DNA of 64,000 bases from Phoenix dactylifera (lineage: Eukaryota; Streptophyta; Magnoliopsida; Arecales; Arecaceae). Positions 9,764-22,800 of the stretch are shown here, piece after piece. The position numbers and the translations under genes were made by a program. Each line of letters opens with the position of its first letter. Within the stretch, counting starts at the first letter, position 1. The stretch is taken from contig NW_024067666.1 of NCBI RefSeq assembly GCF_009389715.1, positions 2,397,001-2,461,000 on the forward strand. The letters are read 5' to 3'. The notes beneath the pieces were generated by a model, which had not been told where the DNA came from, ran no database searches, and saw only the letters and a program-made list of their open reading frames with translations.

Positions 9764-10872
9764 AAATAACAGCTGGAATAAAAAGAACGTCCAAATGGAT
9801 CAAATACCCAATCTACTATTGAAATAATGCAAGACGGGAAGAAAGAAAGCCCAACCACCACAGACCATCCGAATTTTACTACATAGCAGATATCCAGTAA
9901 AGTCTTGGGCATCACCTGCAAATAGCAAATAGCAAGTTTTGTCGAGATTGAGAGTGCCACCTGGTTCAGTTCTTAGTAAGTCATCTGGATTCCGGTCTCA
10001 TCTTTACTACATTCATAATTTCAAATGAATTTAGCTGAACTTTTCCCGTGTTATTAAAAAAAAAAAACATTAGAATACGATGTTCAATGATCAATTTTAC
10101 TCATTTAGATTCATAGCACTCCGTCCCTCCTGTTCTTCTCTCCCCACTAGACGAAAAGTTTGAGAATTCTAATAACAGAAAGAAAATCTCAAATAAATAA
10201 CAAAGACCAATCTTTTTTAAAAAAAAAAAAATGGAACAGTCGTCTGGTCCCAAAACTTTCTCACCACTTCTGCAGGATAATGCTACCACAAGGTTAATTA
10301 ATAATACAATAGAACATGTACATGGTACAAGCTGTATCCATAAGTTAACCAGGTAGAAGCACTGCAACCCTGTGTAGTCAAGAATGTGGGGTTGCGATGG
10401 AACAAATATGAAGCCGGGCGCGGCGAATGCGGAAGACGGGCGCGGAGGAGAAGGAAGCAAGGATAATAATATCATTTCATATTTTCATTTTATTTTTAAT
10501 TAATAAAAATATGATTTTTTTAACACCGTTAGAACAACCGTTATATTAGGAATATTTGTACAATAATAAAATTTTACGAGGATATACATGCAAATACCAA
10601 TTTTCAAAGGATATTCACGTAAAATCTGATATTTAGAATGGTATCGCAAAAAAACCCTTCATGTTATTCTGAAAAAAAATATATTTTCTGTTATCCAAAA
10701 AAGAAATGTTCGTCACTGATACATATTTACACCACCTCTCTTTCCCCTCCTCTACAAATGACCTTGTGAAGCCCTTATAACTCTGGGTACACACAACAGA
10801 AGGCATCTTTTGCGTGGATTCACATATAACAAATCCACACACTTCCAGAATAAGAAGAACAATATATACTTC
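9022..10872. other. Intergenic, no gene seen
   Basis: AT-rich DNA with a (GA)n run at about 9730-9761 and poly(A) tracts near 10056 and 10222. The short frames here lack any recognisable domain. The right end overlaps the likely 3' UTR of the minus-strand gene starting at 10873. Confidence 0.5.
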
Positions 10873-13800
10873 CTACCACTTGACATCCAATGTTAAAGCC
10901 TCAGGGGGTACAACAACAGATGGAAACTGAGTGAATGAAAGATTCGACATCACATTGCTCCAGGCAGTAGAATCAGCTACGATAAAAGGTCTCTTCAGCT
11001 TCTTGGTTATCACAGGCTTCAGTCCCCTCTCCCCATCAACTCTAGCCACTATCTCAAACCAATGCCGTTCGACTGTAGGTTTTGTTTTCCACTCTGCAGT
11101 CTTTTTCCAGACCCTGTCATTCTTGGTTATGTCTCTTTCGAGCTCCAATCGAAATTTGACCAAAGTTGATGACATGATTTTTGCTTTCAGGAAACGTGTA
11201 GACCCGCTCTGGAACACCCCGTCGCCTAGCAAGCTTCCTACTGCTTTATCCAACAGGACCAACCTCTTGCTGATAGAGCAAAATAAACATGAAGAAGCTG
11301 GCTTGAAATGTCCATTGTAACACTTCTCAGGCAACAATTCAACCGTATTGGGGGACCTGAATGCAGCTTCAACACGAGCGAGCGAGCTATAGTTCCTAAC
11401 TGCAATTACCGAAACTGATCCTCCAACAACCACTGAAAGTAATGGAGCACATGAAGAATAACCAAAGGCCCAAAACTGCTTATGCTCTTTCCTTCGAGTG
11501 GCTAAACTTCCATTCAGTGACAGACCAATGTCATAAGGGTGAATAAGGGAGACTTCTTGAGCGCCCTCTAGCTTTACTCTGATGCCATTGCCAACAAGTA
11601 CCCGCCTCAAATGTCTATGTGTGACATTCAACTGTATTAAAATATTGTACGTTCTTCAGAATTCATTATATTATTATAATGAAGAAAAAAAATTACAGCA
11701 AACACATGCCTAAATCTGCACAGGTACATACAGGGAAAAGGAGAAACAATTGAAGCTGAACAAAAAAAGTTATAGATGTTGAAACCCAAAAAAGAAAATT
11801 CAAAATGTTTAGATTAGCATAGGCAATTCAAGCTAAAACATGCAAAGTTGAGGAGTCAAAAAACCATAAATTATCTGGGATTCTATTAATTTCACTGAGA
11901 TCCGTATCTACACTCAATACTGTCTTGTACTGGATCATGATATATCTACTAGCATATCCAATCAAACAAAATTAGAAATAGATAGGCATGACAACATTTA
12001 TCTTAACTACATGAAAGACTGCTGTAAAACACATGAAGAAAGGACAAATGGAAACATTTTCCTAATTGCAATGGGAACAATAATGACCTATAATAGCCAA
12101 CAGTTTGATAATTTATCTAAAAAATAAAAAATTGGGCGAATAATCATGCCCTTAGAAGCTAGAGTCTTCTATCTACATAACATACCCAGTTGGGAATCTT
12201 CCTACCATCTCGCGCCCACACTTATTTTCAACCTAGTTCCTTACTAAATTTGTTTCTAAACTACCCACTTCCCTGCACGGACTCCCGAAGCTAGCAACTA
12301 AGATCATGTGCCACAACATAGTGAGTGTAACTAATAATTTGAGATGAACACATGAAGGTTCCAAATACTAGAGCTCCAATGGAGTGTTTCAAAGATCCAA
12401 GTCTGAAATGATTTAGAATCCTAACCTGAATCTCCACGGACATATCCATCTTGAGTTTTTACTTAAGAATCCACAAATCTAAATTCTTGAAGTGAATTTC
12501 ATCAAACTGGTACTACAAAAAACCCAGAATGATTTCTTCTGTTTATCTCTAGAGATATGTGAACCCTCATCAAAATTTACTACAAAATAAGATGGAGATA
12601 TTGTTCAATAATATGACCCTATTTTTTTTTTCTTTTAAATGTTGATTCAAAACAAAATTTGTGCTTCTAGAGGATGCCCACTGCCTGGAAGGTACACACA
12701 AAACTACATTTTTCTGAAGTACACTTGTCTGACTACATTGCTCATACCTTTACCTGTGTCCTGTTGCTCCTGAACTGAGAGCCTGTATCAGATGAAATCC
12801 CACATTAGGACAATGAGATTTCTCAACAATCAACAATGGTTTCTTGTTTCCTATTTTTCTGCTAATGAACATTAGTCCATGACAAATAATATTACCAATC
12901 AATGAAGGGATATCAACTGCAACTATCATTCGCCCATTTAGAAGTCAAATGTAATGACAAGAACCAGAGAAAGAATAAGAAGAAAGAATAATGAAGGGAT
13001 ATCAACTGCAACTATCGTTCGCCCATTTAGAAGTCGAATGCAATGACAAGAACTAGAGAAAGATTAAGAAGAAAACATAGTTATTACCTTTTTCCAAATG
13101 TTAATATTTAATAACAGTCCACTAAATGAAAGTGGGAGCAGATTAAACACATTTGGAATAGTTACCACATTACAGCAGTATAGATCTACCTAATTTCAAT
13201 TATATCATTTCTTCGATGATTTTTCATGTCAATGAAAATGTTTTGTTGGATGTTTGTTTCACTACATGTTATATCAAGTAACAGATATGCTTAATTCTTG
13301 TACTACAGTCAAAGAAAACTGTGTTTATGCATCAAGGAAGATGTTGACGCTCATTAGTTTGCAATGAATAATGACCCAGACCCTCAAAATCAAGTTTTGT
13401 TTCACATATAAAGATATAAAGGTTTGTCCCATTACACTGTAGCGAACTATGTAACAACAAGTAAAAAAATCCAAAGAAACCAAGAGAACCAAGAGTATTA
13501 CAGAGTATTACACACTCCATCATCTTCCCATCCACAAACAAAAGGTGCATCCCATATCAGCTTAAATTCATTTCTTGGGCAAGCTTTTATCAATTAATTA
13601 AACCATATAAACAGTAGGCAGTCAGCCTCCTCATTCCCCCAACACAATGCTCTCAGAACATAAACAGTAGGCTGCAGGGCAATCTGTAAATCCTCCTTTC
13701 CACGAACATAAACATACAGAGAAGGGAAGTCATCTTCAGGACATTCAACTCCCTTTTAGCTAAACCATGATGGTTTTGCTTTAAGATATATTATACTTTC

Positions 13801-16083
13801 AACGTCAGCTAGCAAAAGAAGATATCACAAATTAAGCAGTTTGCAGAGTAAAATTCTCCAACAACAAGGCTTGAAAGTGAAGACAAGGTATCTTTCTTTA
13901 ATCACCATTGAACTTTAGCTAAGTGCAGGAGTACTATGAATCTCATTATGCAAAATAAAAAGGGTTATTCTTACATTTACTAATCAATTCAAATTAGAGA
14001 AACAGGTTAGTATATAAATACAAAATGTACTATGAATCTCATGATGAAAAATACGAAGTGTTCTCAAAATAAAGACCTTTCACTATTTCCTGGAGAAACA
14101 CAGTTGAAAACAAGTGTATTGAGTTACCGTGGTAATTTACACATTTAACAAATGACACTTGGAAAGAAACTTTAGGTGACTTTAAGATATTAGAACTAAG
14201 GCATAAACTTCACATTTTTTCAGATAACATACACTTTCTATCTTTTCTGATAACAAGATACATTTTCAAATTAACCATAGAGATAAGTGGAGTTTCTGAT
14301 TGGAGGATTTAAGAACTGCCAAGATTTGGCTCCATTGTACATTTGCCACAAAAACCTGAATTCATGATTTATGGGAAAAATTTGGACAAGTTAATGTGGT
14401 GACTTTTTATGTTAAAGCAGGTGATTTGCTTGGATCTACATGAGCAAGTAGTCCAATTCGTGATCTTGGCATAACCTCAATCTTTGATGCCACAACGGAG
14501 GTTGCAAGAGAACTCCAATGATATGGAAGGGATGGATGTGATAATTGTAGTTCCTATGTTCATATAGAAGTTTAAGGTGAAAAGTGATGATGAAGACACT
14601 TAACGTCTAGATGTGGACACACAATGAGTCATTCTTAGTTGGATCCTTCCATTGATTGTGAATGAATCCATTTCGATTAGGAAAAGAATATATCTATGTA
14701 ATTGAACTGTGTCCAGTGGCACCTCTCAAGAATCAAGCTTTTAAATGATCATCCACTCCTCTAAAGTATTAACTACAAAAATTATATAAAAGGGGAATGA
14801 ATGTGAATGAGAATAGTGTGTTCTTTGAGTTATAAAAGACAACACCTTCTAATGTCATTCTCTCACTTAGACCAATTAGAGATGGTGCCTGTCAAAAGTC
14901 CATGGACTGAAGTTGTTTGCAGGAGACATAAAAGGCAAAGATAACAAAGATATTGAGAAATTAAATGCACCTAAGATATGCTTAACAGCGAGGATTGAGA
15001 ATGTTGGATTGAACAGCCTGTTTTTTTTTGTGACATAACTAACCTTAAGACATATTTCATTTTTTTGGTTTTCTATGATTTCTCCTTCCTAGTTATGCTA
15101 TCACCTTGAACGGAGAACTTGGAAGCTGTCTCCATTTATGTCCCACTCTGTTCTATTCTCTAGTAAGTTTAATAACTTCAGAAGTGTAGACTTTTTAAGC
15201 AAGTGGGGTTTTCCACTGTACTACACTAAAACATGATATTGTCATGGAAGTAAGACACTAAAAACAGAAACAAGCAATTTTAAGAAATCGATTCCGACCT
15301 CGATTTACGAACAGCTTACTTAGTATGCCGACACAATAATCAAGTCGACAAGCAGAGCTAAAGAAAATAACAGATAGTGCACAAAACTAATGCCATATAT
15401 AAAAATATATTAAACCCTGCAATTAGCCTTAAAACGCATAAAAAATGAAATTGATCAATGATCATCCAAAAGAGTGTTAGAACTATAGTAAATTAAAATT
15501 AGAAGTTTCAATCTTCTTCTTTTTTCCAAAAAAAAAAAATCACTTACAGCAGGCAAATGAAGCGAGAGCCAATCATCCCCACCACCAGAAACGCGCAAAT
15601 CGAGCGGGCCTTCCAACTCCAAATCCCTGACGACAGGCATCAATCCCTCCACGGCGGTTCCGGCCGTCAAATCCGGCCCGAACTCCACCGCGCCCGCGCG
15701 GCGCGCCTTCCTCCAGGAGAGCACCTCGTCAGAAAGCTTCGACACCACAACCGTCCGACCCACACGAACGTGGAACTCGTACCTCTGGAATCCCCCGACC
15801 CTAGCGCCTCCGGCGTCCAGATCCGAAACCCTAACCTCCCCTTCCCACCGCTCCCTCGCCGCGATCGCCTTCACCACGCCCTGCACGACCCCGCGTTGCA
15901 CTCAGTGTTGCAATTTTAGAGAGAGAGAGAGAGAGAGAAAGGCCGAAGGAGATATACCTGCAGGAACAGAGGGGTTTGCGGCGACGGAGAAGAGGCGAGG
16001 CGGGAGGCGTTGGAGGAGGGAAGGGAGAGCACGAGAGTGGCGGAGGAGAAGAGGATGGAAATAAATACGAGAGTCGCTGCCAT
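10873..16083 (-). CDS. Uncharacterised plant secretory-pathway protein (possibly TIN1-like), 405 aa
   Basis: Three minus-strand exons: 16083-15958, 15880-15548 and 11631-10873. Splice sites are GT-AG and phase 0, giving 42 + 111 + 252 = 405 codons plus stop. Exon 1 encodes a classical signal peptide (MAATLVFISILFSSATLVLS), so ER entry is expected. The mature part has YEFHVRVGRT, DLELEGPLDLRV, an N-glycosylation site NVT at the exon 2/3 junction, RRVLVGNGIRVKLEGAQEVSL and a hydrophobic Ser/Val-rich stretch (LLSVVVGGSVSVIAV). I know no catalytic motif here. From memory, the layout resembles the tunicamycin-induced TIN1 family of Arabidopsis (At5g64510), a plant-specific ER-stress secreted protein; this is tentative. 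The 3.9-kb second intron could hide an alternative exon. The exon 2 acceptor is chosen by phase; an AG 21 bases upstream is also possible only with a different donor phase. Confidence 0.8.
12901..13078. repeat. 89-bp tandem duplication within an intron
   Basis: Two copies begin at 12901 and 12990 with AATGAAGGGATATCAACTGC and share CGCCCATTTAGAAGT and GAGAAAGA. Only about six substitutions separate them, so the duplication is fairly recent. It lies in the 3.9-kb intron of the minus-strand gene. Confidence 0.85.
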
Positions 16084-18016
16084 CGCGTCTGGTCTCCCTA
16101 CTTTGGCTCAAAGACAACGAGGAGGTAGCGATCGTCGGGGTCCGGTCATGGAAGACCAGGTCGGAATATCGCGTTCCGGCGGAAGGGATAAGCTACCCAG
16201 GGAATGGGACGGTCGTATCCGAGGACTGTGGTATAGGGGTTGGACGGCTGCGGATGCAAGCGATGCTTATGCCTTACGTGGACGATAACGCGGTGAGGAT
16301 TAGAGTTAGATGCGAGGTCTGTGTCGGTTTTACAGTGCCTGGATATCCGAGCCTGCAGGGAGGAAGCGACCAGAATCTAATCTTCTAGTACGGTAAGCGA
16401 TATTAGGTCGACCAGATCCACAATAGATTTAGACTAAATTTTCTTGTCTTTTCTTTTTATGTATAATCGCAACACGCATTAGAATGATTTCAACCTTCAT
16501 CCAATAATTTCTCTGGTTAGTGTTCCAAAAAAGGAAGGCTTATTTATAGAGAAAGATCCATTTTTCACTCTCAAGTCTCTAAACATTCCTCCAGTGAAGG
16601 TTGCCATGTTTTTAGAGGATTGCCGGTATGATTTATACGTGCAGTGAGATAGCAACCATAAAATTTAATTTCTAGGCCTCTTCCAAATCCCTACTGAATA
16701 AGGGTTCAAACTAATTAAGCTAACACTAGTTGGCATCTATTTGCTTGTATATTTGTTTAGCATTTTTTTTTAAGATGGTAAACGAATTGCTAAATTGGGC
16801 ATTGCATGTCAGATTTTTTTCTTAATTACTGAAGTATTTCTAGAATACAATGGTTTCAGGGATGCGAATGATGTCTACTGATCTGACAGGGCTCATTTCT
16901 CACCTAATGCCTATAACTAGGGGTCTACTGGTCTAGGAAAGAAAGTCAACAGTGACCACGTTATGCAGGGTTTGAGAGATTCTACATTGAAGTCCATGTA
17001 ATCCTCCAGTGCATCCCGCCATCCACCATTTTTTATGGCGGGAGCTATCCGACTCGGATGGGAGTGAGGCGGAAACCTTTACCATAGGAAAAATAGGTTT
17101 TTTCGGCTGTGATGCGATCTGCCAATGCAAATAAAAAATAAAAAATATCGGTAATTTAATCACCATGCCAAAAATCATTATGGTGTGCACTTCAGGTATA
17201 CTCGTATCCAGCTTCCAAATTTTTGAGTTCAACCGTGCGTATCTAGCTTCCAAACTTCTAACTTTGTACATTTTTAATATGAATATATTCAAAAAAAAAA
17301 AAAAATCAACATTTCGCAAAGTGCACTAGGTAATTCACCCACAGTCAGCTTCTTTAATTTTTCTGTAAATATATCTATAACTCAACGTTACCTTTCACCA
17401 TGATTCAGATATTTCATAAGGGATGGTGCCCATCTGTACCATCAAATTGCCCTAAATCTAATTAATTACTGTAGCCGAATCGTCGGTCTAACAAAATTAT
17501 TCTGGCCCGCAGTATATACTGTGCACATTCCAAACCAGCCGCACGCTGCTCTCAACTCCGTGCGTTCTTTACTCGCAGGCATCCGACACAATATATCGTG
17601 CCTCATGCCCATGTCCTGCATTGATGACTTCCCGTTTTCCGGTAAATATTTATCATTTAACTTCGCTACGGGCATCTAGTCATGCAGCCTCAGTTCAAAT
17701 TCCTGTATTAATTTATAAGAGAAAGGACCCCAAGACCCAGAGAAGAAATAAGTTTCGGCGTGCATTCATTGCAGAGAGACAAAGCAAGAGGCATCTTCAG
17801 TCAACAACTGCGTGCTATAAACTTTGGCAATTCTTATAGGGGTAATTAATTCCCCACCCTCCAAAAGACCGCGTTATAACAAATCTGGCTCGTAAAACAT
17901 GATAAACCAAGGACACAAAGAAGTGGTGGCTGCGCGTCATGAAATATTGAAGGCCTGGAAGTTCCTTCTACCAATTTAAGCAATTTTAGACCCCTCTTGT
18001 TTTAGTTTTTTCATTT

Positions 18017-18050
<34 letters not shown>

Positions 18051-18091
18051 ACTTCACTGTCAGGCTGTCAGCTTCTTGTAAAATTTTGCAG
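16084..18091. other. Intergenic, no gene seen
   Basis: The first 300 bases are GC-rich and hold the promoter and 5' UTR of the minus-strand gene; I see no clear TATA box. The rest is AT-rich with a (TA)n run at about 18018-18041. Confidence 0.45.
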
Positions 18092-18451
18092 GTGGAGAAT
18101 GCGAAGTCCAAGAAGATGACTATGGAACTTGAAGATGAAGTAAAAAGGCTCTCCAGTCAACAGAATCTCCAGCAGTACATTCATCACCATGCTAAAATTA
18201 AGGAAGGGTAGAACTTCGAATTATACATTTTCAGATTTTTTTTTTCTTGATGCAATATAATTCACCCAGTGCAACAGGAGGAGAACAGTCTCTTAACATT
18301 ACAGATTGAAGACCTAAACGCATTTGCAGCGATCAGAGCCGGTCCTTTCACGTGTGAAAGAAGAGCTTGCTCGTTATCGAGCTTCTTGTGGAAAGAACCC
18401 ACATGCTATAAACATAGACGAGCAGGATCAGCTGGTGAGGAAGAAACTGCA
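18092..18451 (+). pseudogene. Decayed exons of a kinesin-like coiled-coil gene
   Basis: Exon-like block A (18092-about 18206, preceded by TTTTGCAG) reads VENAKSKKMTMELEDEVKRL and then NLQQYIHHHAKIKE, followed by a stop. Block B (18278-18451, preceded by CAACAG) reads EENSLLTLQIEDL, then needs a frame change near 18335 to continue as VLSRVKEELARYRASCGKN and end at KKLQ before GTATAT. Together they look like consecutive coiled-coil exons of a plant kinesin-like protein; the family call is from memory. No motor domain or further exons are seen nearby, and the donor after block A is disrupted. I regard it as a broken duplicate retaining intron positions, so not a retrocopy. Confidence 0.45.
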
Positions 18452-19793
18452 GGTATATTACTTAGCGGACTGAATGAGTTTTTTTTTATTTTTATTTTTT
18501 ATAAGTCAAGTCACGGAATGCTGCATGGCCATGCAGCGTGATTCTACGAAAACAAGAGGGAGTCTTCACTTTCCAAGTTGCTGATACTTTCGCTTCTGAG
18601 GTCTCTTAAGGCTAACGCCAGCTGCTGGCTATAGTACTTACAGGAACAAGATCGATCTCCTGCAACAGCAACTTGGAAACACTCTTAGGTTCCTTTCTTA
18701 ATTTCCACGTACACCATCAGATGATCGACACGGTGCAATTGCAAACTACTCTTTGCCCTTTTTTCCTAGTGATGTTTCCCCGCCCAACATCCACGTCTTT
18801 CACGAATATATGATATATTCACCGTTTCTTCTTCATTCCCCACATAATACGCACCCATGCGGGCTTTCCATTTCCCAACCAGATCCAGCAATCCGGCCCT
18901 ACTGGAGTTGTGATCAAGGCGATCCCATCTGGTCATGAGCCAAACACACCCTGGAAGTGGATCTCGCCGCCTACCACCGCCTGCATCCAGGGCCTCTCTC
19001 GATGTGTCACTCGCACGGCGAGGATCCCCTCACCGAGGACCTAATTTTCGAGACTCAAATGGAAGTCCTTGCCCCTGTTTTTGGTCTTCAGTCGATCCCG
19101 TTGCTGCTTCGGTTTCACGTCGCTAGCCCCTGTTTCAGTCATCGCCAGCCCCTATTTCACAGCCTCACAGGGGATACGCGGAGAGAAAGAGGACCGAAGG
19201 AGTGCAGCTCCCTTCTCTATCACGTTGGGCCGATTCCCTTCCCTGTTGGAAAAGGATCAGACGGCCGAAGTCTCCAACTCCGACCACCGGGCTGGAGCTT
19301 CCATTCCCTGCTGTACATTGGAGGTACCAGGCGGAACCGCCTTGCCGCCATTGTAGGAGCAGGTCGGGCCCAGTCCGGTCCAGTCAGGTCCAGGTGAATC
19401 AGGACAATTCCGATCGGCTTGATTTTTCCGGGTCGGGTCGGGTCGGGTCGGATCGTTGGTGGTGGTTCTCAGCGGACCCGGGGCCCGGTTCGCGAGTCCC
19501 TATCGGACTCTTCCACGCTTGAGCGCGGCGAGGGGCCAAATGCTGGCCCTCTCTTCGCCTCTCCCTCTCTCCTGGTGCTCTCCTTCCATCTGGGTCTAGG
19601 GTTTCAGCCATCAACGTCCAAATCATTCCCAAAAGCATCTTATCTTCGAGAGAAGGTAATCTATTCGCCGCATTTGGAATCTTTTCCAAGATTTCCACCG
19701 TTTTGGAACCGTACTCTTTTCTCGACCTCCAATTACCATCTGAGAGTTGGTGTCTCTCTCTTTCTTGCACGGGGAATCCGATACTCCTGCTGC
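18452..19793. other. Intergenic and upstream region of the reductase gene
   Basis: AT-rich to about 18900, then GC-rich (18900-19600) with (GGGTC)n-like repeats at about 19428-19452. The overlapping frames here have no recognisable domain and run on both strands, as expected for GC-rich DNA. Confidence 0.45.
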
Positions 19794-19800
19794 TATATAA
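19794..19800 (+). promoter_or_regulatory. TATA box of the reductase gene
   Basis: TATATAA preceded by CTGC lies 77 bases before the ATG at 19877. A start about 30 bases downstream would give a 5' UTR of roughly 45 bases. It is the only well-placed TATA box on this strand. Confidence 0.55.
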
Positions 19801-19876
19801 GCAATCGGGGCTTGTAGAGGGAGAAACAGAAACAAGAGCTTACAATTTTCATTGTTCAGTCTTTGTTTCTGAGGAA

Positions 19877-22800
19877 ATGAGCTCGGCGGCGCTGGGAGCA
19901 GTTTCTGTGGATGTCGGAAGCCTACAAAAGGTCGGTATTGCGAACTGTTTTTTATGGATAAGCAAGGGAAGTGGAAATATTGTTTCTTTAAGTAAAAAGG
20001 AATTGATTTTTATTAGCAGAACGAAGTGGGGAGACTGAAAGTAAGGAGACGGAGTGGATTAGTGCTTCGGGTGAGAGCATCCGTGGCTTCGTCGCAGCAA
20101 AGCTTGCAGCTTGCAAAGGGCAAGACACAGAAATCAGAGAAAACGGTCCAAATTGGGGTCTTGGGGGCCAGTGGTTATACTGGGGCCGAGGCATACTTCT
20201 TTTTTTTTTTAAATCCGTTTTTACTCCTTTTCTATTGGAATTTTTAGCTGGTAACCGATAGAATTTAAATTAGATAATGATTTTGGAAGATTTATTTCAA
20301 TTGGTTTAAAAATTATGTAGGGAGGAAAGAAGTAGTTGAGTACTTGATTCTCTAAATGCAGCATATACAAATGTGAAGAATAATACCCTTTCTTCTGATT
20401 TTCACTTTTCTAAATCATTAATGTTCATGGCTGATCATTAGATTTCCGAATCTGGGTCTCCACTGGCAGTATTTTGCAATATCCTTCCTCTGAAGTTGTT
20501 TAGTATTTTTAAAGATCAGTCAGCAGTAGACTCTATTTTGAAGCTTGAGCTATATCTTTCTCTAAAAGATGTATAATTCTTTGGTAAGGACAAGTGGAAT
20601 AGGCTACGGTAGATGGATGTCCAAGAATCTTGTGTGTTGAGATGTATGAGGTTGGATGATTCCTTTGATGCCTTGGGTGTGCCACGAGAAGATCTAGAAT
20701 TTAAGGGAGTGCTGAAAACTATATATGTCTTATATAGAGGCTACTTATCTGTATACATAAAGATGACATGTGCAAGAAAAATCATAATTGACGATGCTTT
20801 GCTGACAATTTTTTGTAGATATTAGTTATAGAAAATTTTCTTTATTCCTTTATGCTTTTGTTTCATTCTGGATATACAGCTGTTTCTTCTTTTGCTTCAT
20901 CTTTTGGGTTTCAATCTGCTGGGTTTGTGTCATTATCGCTTGTCGTGCTCCTAGTGTACAATTATTGATAAGCTGATTAATAATGATGCCTTTTACCTAT
21001 TAAAAGAAGTTTCACAATTCTTTCATGCCAATGTGTTATGTGATTGATCTGTAAGTCCAAGTTATAGGTCCAAACCCAGCTTAACCATCTGATAAGGTAG
21101 AAGTAATCAAACTATGCAGGGCATGGCCTTGTAAGAAATTGGGCTCTACCTTATACAACTATACAAGATATAATTTTCTAGTCCTACTGTTATGCTTATC
21201 TATAATGCTAGGTGGTGGCTTGTTATAGGTTATTTTCTTTCATTGTTATTGTTTGAACTTTATCAGACTATAACTACTACGCTGTGATTTTCTTATCTGC
21301 ATGGTTTTCAGTTTTGAGATTTGGGTCTCTCTCTCTCTCTCTCTCTCTCGGAGCATTTCCAGTGACATGCAAGTTCTTCAATTTTGTTTGACAGATTATT
21401 CGGCTCCTGGCAAACCATCCTCAGTTTGGCATTATGCTCATGACTGCTGATAGAAAAGCTGGTCAATCAATTGGATCGGTATTTCCTCACTTGATCACAC
21501 AGGTACATTTCTTATCCTTCTTTTCCCTCCCCTCTTGCTTTGTCTTAAGGTTTCAGTTGCTGGTTTAACCATTAATATGTTCTCAAATGATCTAGTATTG
21601 GACCTCAGTAATTGAAAAGGCTATTTGTTCTTGGTATAGTTTACCTTTATATGATAGTATTGAATCCTTGAGCTTGAAAAAACAGCAGATGTACCCATGT
21701 TTGCTTTCAGGAATTGACATGGAGACATGAATCTTGGAAGTAAAATAACTTGGGTTGGTTTTTCAGTTTGCAGGATTGCTAAACCAGTTTGGTATTCTTT
21801 TTGGCAGTTGTCATATATGATTGATAACCAGTTGCATATTGGAGGAGTTTTGATATATTTTTTATCGTAGAATCTTTTCTTCCTCATGGCTTTATAACAC
21901 AATGCTGAATGATTCTGGTGGAACAAGTGATAGGCTGATGTCAGATTATCTGTTGATTTGCAGGACTTGCCTGATATGATTGCTGTTAAAGATGCAGATT
22001 TTTCTGATGTGGATGCTGTATTTTGTTGTTTGCCACATGGAACAACACAGGTTCTTTTACATTGCTTTTTTAAATGTCTAGGTTGGGACCCTTTTAAGAA
22101 ATTAGAAAATCTGATGTAGTTTTCTATGAATGTGATAGACAATCTGCTCGTTTCATTTTCTGACATATTATTCTTCTCACAGGAAATCATCAAAGGCCTC
22201 CCTAAGGGGCTGAAGATTGTTGATCTCTCTGCAGTATGCTTCGGGTGCACCTTTTAGCAATTTCATATGAATTTTATGAATGCATACTAGATTATCTCTA
22301 GATTCATTTCTTGTGAGAGGTCACTACAGTTAGTAAACACTTTTACAGGATTTTCGTCTGCGTGATATTGATGAATATGAAGAATGGTATGGTCTTCCTC
22401 ATAAAGCACCAGAATTGCAGGTAACTTTGTTACTTTTTTTCGGATTGCATTTTGCTTTCCGTATTACAATTTCACCTTAGTTTTAGTTTGTATTCTTTTG
22501 CTTTTGCAATTATTAATGCTCAGTTGTGCTGTTAGTGCTTCCTCTTTGTTATCTATGATGATTTAGTCACTGAAAATGGCAATTAGGGAGAAAAATGTTC
22601 CGAGTAACTTGTTATTAATTTTTTGAAAAGTAATGTTGTTATGCATTAAGGTTGCTCTGTTGGATATTGGATTGTAAACTCATGATTGTATATACATGTT
22701 ACTATTTATGTGACAACAATGAACTCCTGGGTTTATGACAGGAAAGGAAAAATCTGTCGAAAACAGGGTTTTGGAGTGTATTGTTTTCTCTATCAATTTT

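Noticed and set aside
10931-11320. 129-codon plus-strand frame opposite the last exon of the secreted-protein gene
   Set aside because: Antisense shadow of a supported coding exon.
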